A DNA stretch of 5,085 nt from Clostridiaceae bacterium UBA5444 (GTDB lineage Bacteria; Bacillota; Clostridia; Clostridiales; Oxobacteraceae), in contig DIRE01000010.1 in the NCBI GenBank assembly GCA_002426575.1, positions 65,843 through 70,927 on the forward strand. Reading direction: 5' to 3'. This document shows, one piece after another, positions 1 through 5,045 of this stretch; positions within the stretch are counted from its first letter, which is position 1; each line of letters begins with the position of its first letter. Both the position numbers and the translations under genes were made by a program. Under the pieces are notes generated by a model. The model searched no databases and was not told where the DNA came from. It saw nothing but the letters and a program-made list of their open reading frames with translations.

Positions 1-71
1 CGCTGCTACAGTAAATCAACATAGCCTGACATCAACACTATACTAAAACATAGTCCAGAAATAAAACTTTC

Positions 72-100
72 TTGATTTTTATATGCTGCTATGATATCAT
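72..100 (+). promoter_or_regulatory. Probable sigma-A promoter of the tRNA-Leu gene
   Basis: TTGATT at 72-77 and TATCAT at 95-100 are separated by 17 bases, a good match to the housekeeping promoter. Transcription would start near 107, giving a short 5' leader of about 14 bases before the tRNA, as expected for a singly transcribed tRNA. An overlapping TATGAT at 90-95 has unsuitable spacing (12). Nothing recognisable lies in 1-71. Confidence 0.6.
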
Positions 101-120
101 ATTCTTTGTTATTAACTTAT

Positions 121-206
121 GCCGGTGTGATGAAATTGGCAGACGTGCAGCACTCAAAATGCTGTGTCCCTAGGACGTGTCGGTTCGAGTCCGACCACCG
201 GCACCA
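121..206 (+). tRNA. tRNA-Leu (anticodon CAA)
   Basis: A complete class II (long variable arm) tRNA that decodes UUG. The acceptor stem is GCCGGTG (121-127) paired with CACCGGC (196-202), with discriminator A203 and an encoded CCA at 204-206. The anticodon stem CAGCA/TGCTG (148-152/160-164) closes a seven-base loop with CAA at 155-157. The variable arm forms GTCC/GGAC (166-169/173-176) around a three-base loop. The T arm is GTCGG/CCGAC (179-183/191-195) with loop TTCGAGT. The long variable arm and the AATTGGCAGAC-type D loop are the leucine hallmarks. The gene stands alone between its own promoter and terminator. All stems are perfectly paired, so it should be functional. Confidence 0.97.
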
Positions 207-258
207 AAAAGAAAAACTCTTAAAGAAGCTAAATACTCCTTTAAGAGTTTTTCTTTTT
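207..258 (+). terminator. Intrinsic terminator after tRNA-Leu, possibly bidirectional
   Basis: The arms 207-225 and 239-257 are perfectly complementary over 19 bp, with a 13-base loop. The core CTCTTAAAG/CTTTAAGAG is followed by a T-rich run (TTTTTCTTTTT, 248-258). The upstream arm is A-rich (AAAAGAAAAA), so the reverse strand also has a U-rich tail. It could therefore act on leftward transcripts as a second barrier behind the terminator of the efflux operon. Confidence 0.88.
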
Positions 259-292
259 ATATAGTATCATCACCCAACATAGCCTATAATTG

Positions 293-341
293 AAAAAAGC
301 TGCCTCTCCATAGAATAATTCAATCTGTGGAGAAACAACTT
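293..341 (-). terminator. Intrinsic terminator of the tetR-MATE operon
   Basis: Read on the minus strand, AAGUUG-UU-UCUCCA (341 down to 328) pairs with UGGAGA-GG-CAGCUU (310 down to 297). This makes a 14-bp stem with G-U wobbles, including the two central UU/GG pairs. It is followed by UUUU (296-293). It lies 24 bases past the MATE stop codon, the right place to end the operon transcript. Confidence 0.7.
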
Positions 342-364
342 CTTTAATACATTCTTTTGAAACT

Positions 365-1795
365 TTAATCGGCCAACTTCTTTGAAAATTCCTTTTTCAA
401 ACGAATAGCGAGGATTAGCGTAATAATTACCCCTAAAGCATCTGCTACAAATTGTGAGTAAAAAACTCCGTATAATCCAGGCTGAATCTGATATGGCAGT
501 ATTTTTGTAAATGCAGATAATGAGTTTATATGCTTTGCAAAAAAACCTGGTAATATTAGTATAGCACCTATCAAAAATACACCCTGTCTTCCTATTGCCA
601 ATACTGCTGCCTGCTTGCTCTTTCCTAATGCCTGGAACAATGTCAGGTATATTATCTGGAAGCCTAAAAGTGGTCTTAACAGTCCTACTGCTATAACAAA
701 GTCAACACCAGCCTTTATTACTTCTGGGTCTTTGCTGAATGCCATAACTAAAGGCTTTGCAAATACATCAAATACTACTGTTGCAATAATTGAAAACGCT
801 GTTGTCCATACTAACGATATTTTTATTGCGTCTCTTACTCTTTGGTAATTTTTGGCTCCATAATTATATCCTACAAACGGCTGGAAGCCTTGGCCATATC
901 CAATTATCACATATAACAGTATGGTATTTAATTTTATAACTATGCCTGTAGCAGCTACGGCAGCATCTCCGTATACGGCAGCTGCAGAATTTAAAAAGCT
1001 TATTGAAAGACTTGCTAAAAACTCCATACTGAATGATGGAATACCTATTTTAAAAATCTGTCCATATATCTCCTTCGAAGGTGTGAAGTTTTTAAAATTT
1101 ATTTTTACAAGGTTTTTCTTTCTTACAAAATATAAAGCCAAATACAGGGTTGAAAATGCCTGCCCAATAATTGTTGCAATTGCTGCACCTCTTACCCCCA
1201 TACCAAGAGGGAATATAAAAACTGGATCCAGCACAATATTTATTACTGCACCTATGGTTATAGCGAACATACTATATCTTGAGCTGCCCTCTGCACGGAT
1301 TATATTGTTTAAAGTCATGTTGACTATATTAAATATTGCACAGATTATAAGTGGTCTACTGTAATCGATTGCATATGGCATCATGGTTTCAGATGTTCCA
1401 ATAAACCTCAAGATATTCTCAATAAATATAAGTCCAAAAACTGCGACCAAAGTTCCTATAATAATTGCCGTACCTACGGCCGTGGAAGCAGTCTTATTTG
1501 CTGTCTCATTATCTTTCGCACCAAGGCGTCTTGAAATATATGAAGCAGATCCAACTCCAAGCCCCTGCCCTAATGCGGCGATTACTAGAAAAATTGGGAA
1601 AGCTATGGATACTGCACCCATTGCAGCAGTATCATGAAGCATTCCTATAAAAGCTGTATCAGTTAGGTTATAAATTGCACTAATCAACATAGCAATAATC
1701 GCTGGTAAGGAGAGGTTAAGTAGTGTTTTCTTAATATCACCTTCTGCTAGTAAATGCGTTTTTCCTGATATTTCATCATTTCTTTTTTCATCCAT
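365..1795 (-). CDS. MATE-family multidrug efflux transporter (MepA/NorM type)
   Basis: A cytoplasmic-membrane antiporter that by family exports cationic drugs, dyes or other toxic compounds using an H+ or Na+ gradient. The 476-residue product has about 12 membrane segments in two homologous halves, normal for the family. The first half carries GQGLGVGSASYISRRLGAKD near residues 76-95, IRAEG at 166-170, LDPVFIF at 189-195 and GVRGAAIATIIGQ at 200-212. The second half repeats the pattern as GYGQGFQPFVGYNYGAKN at 299-316. The closest resemblance I recognise is the MepA-like branch; the substrate cannot be read from sequence. Start choice: an ATG at 1816 would extend the protein by seven residues, but only a weak AAAAGAA precedes it. 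The ATG at 1795 has AGGAG 11 bases upstream, so I prefer it. The gene follows tetR by 26 bases (5 if the longer start is used) with no promoter between them, so it shares tetR's promoter and repression. It appears intact. Confidence 0.93.
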   Translation of the reverse strand: MDEKRNDEISGKTHLLAEGDIKKTLLNLSLPAIIAMLISAIYNLTDTAFIGMLHDTAAMGAVSIAFPIFLVIAALGQGLGVGSASYISRRLGAKDNETANKTASTAVGTAIIIGTLVAVFGLIFIENILRFIGTSETMMPYAIDYSRPLIICAIFNIVNMTLNNIIRAEGSSRYSMFAITIGAVINIVLDPVFIFPLGMGVRGAAIATIIGQAFSTLYLALYFVRKKNLVKINFKNFTPSKEIYGQIFKIGIPSFSMEFLASLSISFLNSAAAVYGDAAVAATGIVIKLNTILLYVIIGYGQGFQPFVGYNYGAKNYQRVRDAIKISLVWTTAFSIIATVVFDVFAKPLVMAFSKDPEVIKAGVDFVIAVGLLRPLLGFQIIYLTLFQALGKSKQAAVLAIGRQGVFLIGAILILPGFFAKHINSLSAFTKILPYQIQPGLYGVFYSQFVADALGVIITLILAIRLKKEFSKKLAD

Positions 1796-1806
1796 TATAC
1801 TCAATG

Positions 1807-1811
1807 CTCCT
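1807..1811 (-). promoter_or_regulatory. Ribosome binding site that favours the shorter MATE start
   Basis: AGGAG on the minus strand, 11 bases before the ATG at 1795. The spacing is slightly long, but the match is far better than the AAAAGAA before the ATG at 1816. The site would lie inside the coding region if translation began at 1816. Translation may also be helped by coupling, because the tetR stop (1822-1824) lies just upstream. Confidence 0.5.
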
Positions 1812-1821
1812 ATCATTTCTT

Positions 1822-2388
1822 TTATTTTATAAATTTATATATTACTTGGACAAAAAAATCTATATTGTCCTCTCTCTCTTGTGGATATGATTTAATAATA
1901 AAAGGAATTGACCTGACTATAATCTCGGTAAGTTTTACCTTATCCTTTTCCGAGATGTCACAGCTGCCCTCCTTTTCTATTAAATTTATCTGTTGTATGA
2001 ATTTATTTACTATAGCAGTTCTAAATGAAATAATCTTAGACTCTTTGATTAAATCAATATTCTTCTCCTTTGCTATCTCACCTCCTAGACCTTTTCTACC
2101 CTCAATATCATCATACAATACCTCTAAATATCTCCTTACCTTTAACTCTGGAGGTATATTGGGTTTGTTACTATCATCAATTTTCTTCAATGTATCATCC
2201 CAGCTATATTCTAGTACATTCAAATAAAGCTCTCTTTTGTTTGGGTAGTAGTTGTAAAGTGTGCCAACTGCTATTCCAGCCCTATTAGCTATCATTTTTA
2301 TATCAACGACATCATACTCCAATTCGCCAAACAGATCCATGGCTGCATTGAATATGTTTTCTTCAATATCATTTATTACTTTTGGCAT
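1822..2388 (-). CDS. TetR/AcrR-family transcriptional repressor of the efflux operon
   Basis: A dimeric DNA-binding repressor of 188 residues, the usual length for the family. The N-terminal domain is typical: a helix with IFNAAMDLFGE near residues 12-22, then the helix-turn-helix at about 28-50 (VDIKMIANRAGIAVGTLYNYYPN), then the KRELY motif at 51-55. The rest, from about residue 60, is the helical ligand-binding and dimer domain, which is poorly conserved and gives no hint of the inducer. The start is secure: GAGGTGAT (2394-2401) is a near-complete Shine-Dalgarno match five bases before the ATG. It is the first gene of the operon, with the MATE exporter directly behind it. Its own promoter is buried in a double palindrome. 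By analogy with QacR/AcrR-type systems it should repress both genes and release DNA on binding a drug-like ligand. That role is inferred from context; the family assignment is seen directly. Confidence 0.95.
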   Translation of the reverse strand: MPKVINDIEENIFNAAMDLFGELEYDVVDIKMIANRAGIAVGTLYNYYPNKRELYLNVLEYSWDDTLKKIDDSNKPNIPPELKVRRYLEVLYDDIEGRKGLGGEIAKEKNIDLIKESKIISFRTAIVNKFIQQINLIEKEGSCDISEKDKVKLTEIIVRSIPFIIKSYPQEREDNIDFFVQVIYKFIK

Positions 2389-2415
2389 ATTACATCACCT
2401 CACATTTAACCCAGG

Positions 2416-2464
2416 TTTTTTTATGAACTGTGATTCATAATATGAATTATAGTTCATAAAAAAA
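2416..2464. promoter_or_regulatory. Double palindromic operator for the TetR repressor
   Basis: Two adjacent 16-bp palindromes of the form ATGAA-N6-TTCAT occupy 2423-2438 and 2442-2457, separated by three bases, with centres 19 bp apart. Together they form one larger inverted repeat with only two mismatches between the 16-base arms. It extends outward through T7 (2416-2422) and A7 (2458-2464). The second palindrome contains the -10 box of the tetR promoter, and the first covers the start site and early transcript. This is the arrangement expected if two TetR dimers bind side by side and autorepress. Assigning the local TetR as the binder is inference from position. Confidence 0.8.
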
Positions 2465-2474
2465 TAATAGTCAA
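2446..2474 (-). promoter_or_regulatory. Consensus promoter of the tetR-MATE operon
   Basis: On the minus strand TTGACT (2474-2469) and a perfect TATAAT (2451-2446) are 17 bases apart, close to the ideal sigma-A promoter. Transcription should begin near 2439, between the two operator palindromes, giving a leader of about 50 bases that ends in the tetR ribosome binding site. The strength of the promoter fits a system held off by a repressor. Confidence 0.85.
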
Positions 2475-2592
2475 GGTTTTGTACCAAAAAATGTTCTTAA
2501 ATATTTTGCCTGTACAATGGCCTTAGCTTGTGTAATGGTATTATATTCTATGCTATAGTGCAAATTTATCCGCAAATATACTCTAAGCAATT

Positions 2593-2638
2593 GTATTTAG
2601 GTCATAATAATAGCAATACGACGCTAAATACGCTATTA
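2593..2638. repeat. Interleaved short inverted repeats in the intergenic region
   Basis: GTATTTAG (2593-2600) is complementary to CTAAATAC (2624-2631), and TAATAGC (2608-2614) to GCTATTA (2632-2638). The two stems interleave rather than nest. No loop separates the two 3' arms, so both are unlikely to form together as a simple pseudoknot. They may be alternatives or chance in AT-rich DNA. I see no gene elsewhere in 2475-2689, and no poly-T after either stem. Confidence 0.2.
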
Positions 2639-2689
2639 AGCAGGTAAAATAATGTGAGTTCCTTGTAATTACCGCTGCTACATACGGTA

Positions 2690-2920
2690 TCAAACTCTAA
2701 TTCCATTATTCATGCTTGGTTGGTCACCTAATTGGTTATAACCAACATTTTCATCATAATAATCATCTTCGTCATAGGTCTTTTCTTTTAATATCCTAAA
2801 TACTCTTACTATTTCTTTTGCAGTTCTTTCATTGTCCTTTCCTGGAATGAGGTACCTATTATTTATCATTGCAACTATTATGGCTGTTATCTGATTATCA
2901 TTCAATATTATTCCCCACAT
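2690..2920 (-). CDS. Small hypothetical protein with acidic C-terminal tail
   Basis: I do not recognise this gene. The longest reading is 76 residues from the ATG at 2920: a hydrophobic, probably helical stretch near residues 11-19, a charged helix-like region 29-48, an acidic cluster (DEDDYYDE, 50-57) and a polar Asn/Gln/Gly-rich end. No signal peptide, cysteine pair or known motif is visible. No Shine-Dalgarno precedes that ATG. A TTG at 2905 has GGGGA six bases upstream and would give a 71-residue product beginning NDNQITAI after the initiator; this is possible but unproven. The gene lies alone, downstream of the terminator that closes the relic operon and followed by no clear terminator of its own. 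Amino acid composition looks protein-like rather than random, but coding status is uncertain. Confidence 0.5.
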   Translation of the reverse strand: MWGIILNDNQITAIIVAMINNRYLIPGKDNERTAKEIVRVFRILKEKTYDEDDYYDENVGYNQLGDQPSMNNGIRV

Positions 2921-2925
2921 ATAAA

Positions 2926-2954
2926 ATAATCTATTTTATATTATGTAATCACAA
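2926..2954 (-). promoter_or_regulatory. Possible promoter of the small hypothetical gene
   Basis: TTGTGA (2954-2949) and GATTAT (2931-2926) on the minus strand are 17 bases apart. The -10 box is only a four-of-six match. Transcription would start close to the ATG at 2920, which would suit the downstream TTG start at 2905 better than the ATG. Weak evidence in AT-rich DNA. Confidence 0.3.
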
Positions 2955-2956
2955 AG

Positions 2957-2986
2957 AAAAAAGGTGCTTTTATTTGGCACCTTTTT
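2957..2986 (-). terminator. Terminator closing the relic regulator/permease operon
   Basis: AAAAAGGTGC (2958-2967) and GCACCTTTTT (2977-2986) form a perfect 10-bp stem around a nine-base loop. On the minus strand the stem runs into a T-rich stretch (TTTTTTCTTTG). It sits 25 bases past the permease remnant's final stop, so it is probably the original operon terminator. The near-symmetry would let it work in both directions. Confidence 0.8.
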
Positions 2987-2992
2987 ATTTCA

Positions 2993-3020
2993 CTGTTTGC
3001 TATTTACTGTTTACTGTTCT
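2993..3020. repeat. Four-unit 7-bp tandem repeat (CTGTTTA type)
   Basis: Four consecutive seven-base units, CTGTTTG, CTATTTA, CTGTTTA and CTGTTCT, each differ from the consensus at no more than two bases. The array overlaps the last codons and the stop (3011-3013) of the permease remnant and continues into the spacer before the terminator. It looks like local slippage duplication at the gene's 3' end. I see no function for it. Confidence 0.55.
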
Positions 3021-3617
3021 GCTCTAATATTTTCAGTTATATTTCCATTGTTTATCCCCCTTAAAGGGATAGCCCCTGAAATTAGTGCCACGATTGTCGC
3101 TCCAACTGAGGAAACTATTATATTCTTTCAGGAAATAGCCCATGGAAACTCGCTCATTTCCATTAAAATATTAAATAACACATAAGAAAGCCCGGTTCCT
3201 ATTATTCCTCCATATATTGCTGAAACAATACCATATATCATGCTCTCGTAGCAGACTAATCTTTTTATACCTCCATTTGACATTCCGATTGCCTTTAGCA
3301 TTGAAAGCTCTCTTGTTCTCAATATAAGGTTTGTACTTATTGTATTTATTATATTAAGACATCCAATCAATGTAATCACTCCAACAAACCCATATAAAAA
3401 TATACTAATTATAATATTTATTTTTCTATGTTCTTTTGCATCTTCACTATAATCAGTATATTTTATTTTAGGATTATTAGTTGATATTCCTTTTAAGTAT
3501 TCTGAAACCTTTTCTCTATCTGCATCTTTTTTAAGCTTTATTGTAATACCTTTTAATGCGTCTTTTCCTACTATCTTTTTATAAACTTCTTCTGTGGTTA
3601 TAAGGCATACACCAAAG
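3011..3617 (-). pseudogene. C-terminal remnant of an FtsX-type ABC transporter permease
   Basis: This is the end of a membrane permease of the FtsX/MacB superfamily, which with an ABC ATPase handles peptides, lipids or peptide antibiotics. The readable part includes an extracytoplasmic stretch (about GVCLITTEEVYKK to the TDYSEDAK region) and a membrane segment (INIIISIFLYGFVGVITLIG). It then has the hallmark cytoplasmic RTRELSMLKAIGMSNGG and a second membrane segment (SMIYGIVSAIYGGIIGTGLSYVLF). A TGA at 3128-3130 interrupts the frame. Beyond it, the same frame continues with KNIIVSSVGATIVALISGAI and on to TAA at 3011-3013, which is the expected last membrane segment and tail. The N-terminal half or more is missing: the 5' edge joins response-regulator DNA in another frame near 3612-3618. 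No ribosome binding site serves this fragment. It is broken twice and almost certainly non-functional. Confidence 0.85.
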
Positions 3618-3803
3618 CTCATAACCACTTCCATCTGGAAGTCTTACATCAAGAAGTAAAAGATTAAACTCATTATTACCTATCTTTTCCCTAGCCTCTT
3701 TCAAATTCTTTGCATAAGTGACATCAAATCCCTCATTTTCAAGCGTGTATTCTATGCTAAAAGCTAATATATCATCATCCTCAACTAGCAATATCTTTTT
3801 CAT
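3579..3803 (-). pseudogene. Truncated OmpR-type response regulator (receiver domain fragment)
   Basis: The fragment begins MKKILLVEDDD, with the acidic pocket at E8-D10, and has the phosphoacceptor aspartate at D52 in LLLLDVRLPDGSGYEL. This is the first half of a receiver domain from a two-component regulator. The match ends at residue 63; 11 unrelated residues (WCMPYNHRRSL) follow from reading the permease remnant out of frame, giving a 74-residue product. A normal regulator is about 220-235 residues, so the conserved Thr/Ser and Lys of the receiver and the whole DNA-binding domain are missing. The start at 3803 is chosen because GGAGG lies 10 bases upstream; an ATG at 3821 overlaps that site. 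It may still be transcribed and translated, but it cannot fold as a complete receiver domain. Confidence 0.88.
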
Positions 3804-3874
3804 GTAATAATCTACCTCCATATATTAAACGGTAAGTTTCCATTTTATTTTTCTCATACAAATAGTATACTTAA

Positions 3875-3903
3875 ATTATATCCAATCATAAAGCCCCCAC
3901 TAA
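3875..3903 (-). promoter_or_regulatory. Possible promoter of the former regulator operon
   Basis: A perfect TATAAT (3880-3875) on the minus strand has a poor -35 (TTAGTG, 3903-3898) at 17 bases. An alternative pair is TTTATG (3892-3887) with TATACT (3869-3864), also spaced 17. Both -35 candidates lie within or against the inverted repeat at 3884-3924, as for a regulated promoter. The leader before the regulator's start would be about 60-70 bases. Confidence 0.35.
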
Positions 3904-3924
3904 ATATATGGAGGCTTTATGATT
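3884..3924. repeat. Strong inverted repeat upstream of the relic regulator gene
   Basis: AATCATAAAGCC (3884-3895) pairs perfectly with GGCTTTATGATT (3913-3924). After one mismatch a further three pairs (CCA/TGG) leave a nine-base loop. Read rightward it is followed by AATTTTATAT, a poor U-tract; read leftward no T-run follows. It could be a weak terminator between the FTR1 gene and the relic operon, or a regulator binding site over the relic's promoter. The sequence does not decide between them. Confidence 0.6.
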
Positions 3925-3943
3925 AATTTTATATAATAAAAAG

Positions 3944-4052
3944 CTAATAAGATATTTAGGTAAGAGTGAAGAAGTAGGAGTTAATGGTGTAGTAACTAAC
4001 TTACATAGTGCCAACTCTTACCTCTTACTTTTTACCTATTAACTAATAAGAT
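3944..4052. mobile_element. Small hairpin element flanked by a 10-bp direct repeat
   Basis: CTAATAAGAT occurs at 3944-3953 and again at 4043-4052, enclosing 89 bp that form a long imperfect hairpin. Arms 3959-3982 and 4013-4036 match at 18 of 24 positions, and three further G-U pairs form in rightward RNA. The arms close over GG/CC and an apical GTAA/TTAC stem (3992-3995/4001-4004). The arms are purine/pyrimidine biased (GGTAAGAG on one side, CTCTTACC on the other). There is no coding capacity. A hairpin bounded by a target-site-like duplication is typical of a miniature palindromic insertion. Mobility is inferred; no transposase or second copy is in the window. Confidence 0.5.
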
Positions 4053-4131
4053 TTTAGTTGTAAAAATAAAAGAAATGTTTGTTAGAATATAATAAGTTAA
4101 TTTATATGGTTATTGACCTTAATACCTAGTA

Positions 4132-4851
4132 CTACTTACCATACCTCTGTTTGTTTATAAATCTTTTCATTTCCCTTTTCAAAAAAAGATATAGTAGTGG
4201 TACTGCATATATTAGCTTTGCAGTTGTAGTTATTGTTTCATTTTTATTTGCCAATAGCTCAGATATTCCTTCGCCAAACATGGTTGCACCAATGAATATC
4301 AAAATTACTGATAGTATTTTAAATATGGTATCTGTTTTAAGTTTTATTACAGCTTTAAATATTAGCAGCATGAAAATTAATGATAATGCAAAGCCAATGA
4401 AAATACCCATTATTATGTCTAATGGATTTTCATATGCTAAAGGCAATATAAACATAATTATCTCAAGGCTTTCTCTGTATACAACAATAAAAGGTATTAT
4501 AAACATGTTAAAAGCCGTTGTTTCAATACTATAGTCATCCTCCATGTTTTTAGAGGTATCAGAGTAATCTGCCTTATTTCTTATCTTTAAAACACTATAA
4601 GCTACTAATCCTGCGACAAAAATCATCATGCTTCCATCAAATATTTGACGTGCAACACCTTGCAGATGTTGAACATTTTTAAAGACGGCTATTCCAGTAA
4701 TTATACTTGATACGACTCCTAATGCCGTGCCGGCTAAAATAAACCTACCAAGTTCTCTTTTCTGCTTTTTATATATATAAGTTAACAGTGATGTTATTAG
4801 TATTACAGCTTCAAGACATTCTCTAAAGCTTATAGTAAGAGATGCTAACAT
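4132..4851 (-). CDS. FTR1-family iron permease (EfeU-like)
   Basis: An integral membrane protein of 239 residues with about seven membrane segments, slightly shorter than typical EfeU/FTR1 proteins. Two iron-binding RExLE motifs identify the family: RECLE at residues 10-14 in the first segment and RESLE at 126-130 (in IVVYRESLEIIMF). A further GEGISEL at 193-199 lies in a late segment. A charged, probably soluble loop (residues about 91-108) separates the two halves. The family moves iron (Fe3+ after oxidation, or Fe2+ in some bacteria) across the cytoplasmic membrane. The first motif has Cys in place of the common Gly. The start is well supported by GAGGTGAT just upstream. No EfeO or EfeB gene is adjacent within the window, so it may act alone or with partners elsewhere. 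No clear terminator directly follows it. The gene appears intact. Confidence 0.9.
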   Translation of the reverse strand: MLASLTISFRECLEAVILITSLLTYIYKKQKRELGRFILAGTALGVVSSIITGIAVFKNVQHLQGVARQIFDGSMMIFVAGLVAYSVLKIRNKADYSDTSKNMEDDYSIETTAFNMFIIPFIVVYRESLEIIMFILPLAYENPLDIIMGIFIGFALSLIFMLLIFKAVIKLKTDTIFKILSVILIFIGATMFGEGISELLANKNETITTTAKLIYAVPLLYLFLKREMKRFINKQRYGK

Positions 4852-4874
4852 AAAATCACCTCGCTTTATTCTCT

Positions 4875-4902
4875 ACTATATATAATAAGCAGTACCACGC
4901 AA
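4875..4902 (-). promoter_or_regulatory. Possible promoter of the FTR1-family gene
   Basis: TATAGT (4880-4875) on the minus strand has TTGCGT (4902-4897) 16 bases upstream. The -10 is good and the -35 weak. The leader would be about 15-20 bases up to the ribosome binding site. I see no convincing Fur-type 19-bp palindrome over it. The remaining upstream DNA (4903-5045) is AT-rich, with no gene I can support. Confidence 0.35.
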
Positions 4903-5045
4903 ATATTTGACTATAAATTAGATATTTTGTTGAAATTTTTATAATATTTATCGAATATGTAATATTTCTTTATAGGTATGTATAATTATTTAGCTAATGG
5001 ATAAAATATAAATACTCTTTAACATTAGTTCCTCTTCCCCAATAA

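Noticed and set aside
1..10. CGCTGCTACA at 1-10 recurring at 2673-2682, considered as a repeat or attachment-site pair
   Set aside because: A shared 10-mer is expected by chance in a 5-kb window, and the flanks do not align convincingly.
921..1364. Plus-strand open frame opposite the MATE gene (similar ones at 615-848, 1383-1637 and 1465-1650)
   Set aside because: They lie antisense to a clearly conserved membrane protein, have no ribosome binding site support and give no recognisable protein.
1865..2288. Plus-strand open frames opposite tetR
   Set aside because: Shadows of an intact TetR-family gene with a clear start, promoter and operator.
2670..2689. TACCG/CGGTA hairpin directly after the small ORF's stop, considered as a terminator
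   Set aside because: Only five base pairs, with no T-run behind it on the minus strand.
2964..3185. Plus-strand open frame over the terminator and permease tail
   Set aside because: It starts inside a terminator hairpin and runs antisense to the permease remnant.
4151..4534. Plus-strand 127-codon open frame opposite the FTR1 gene
   Set aside because: The hydrophobic translation is the mirror of a membrane-protein gene. The minus strand carries both RExLE motifs and a strong ribosome binding site.
4863..4930. Fur-box-like operator upstream of the iron permease
   Set aside because: The AT-rich sequence has TAAT/ATTA pieces, but no 19-bp palindrome resembling the Fur consensus.
4990..5030. 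Minus-strand 10-codon peptide with GAGGAA upstream
   Set aside because: Too short to distinguish from chance in AT-rich DNA and not coupled to any downstream gene.
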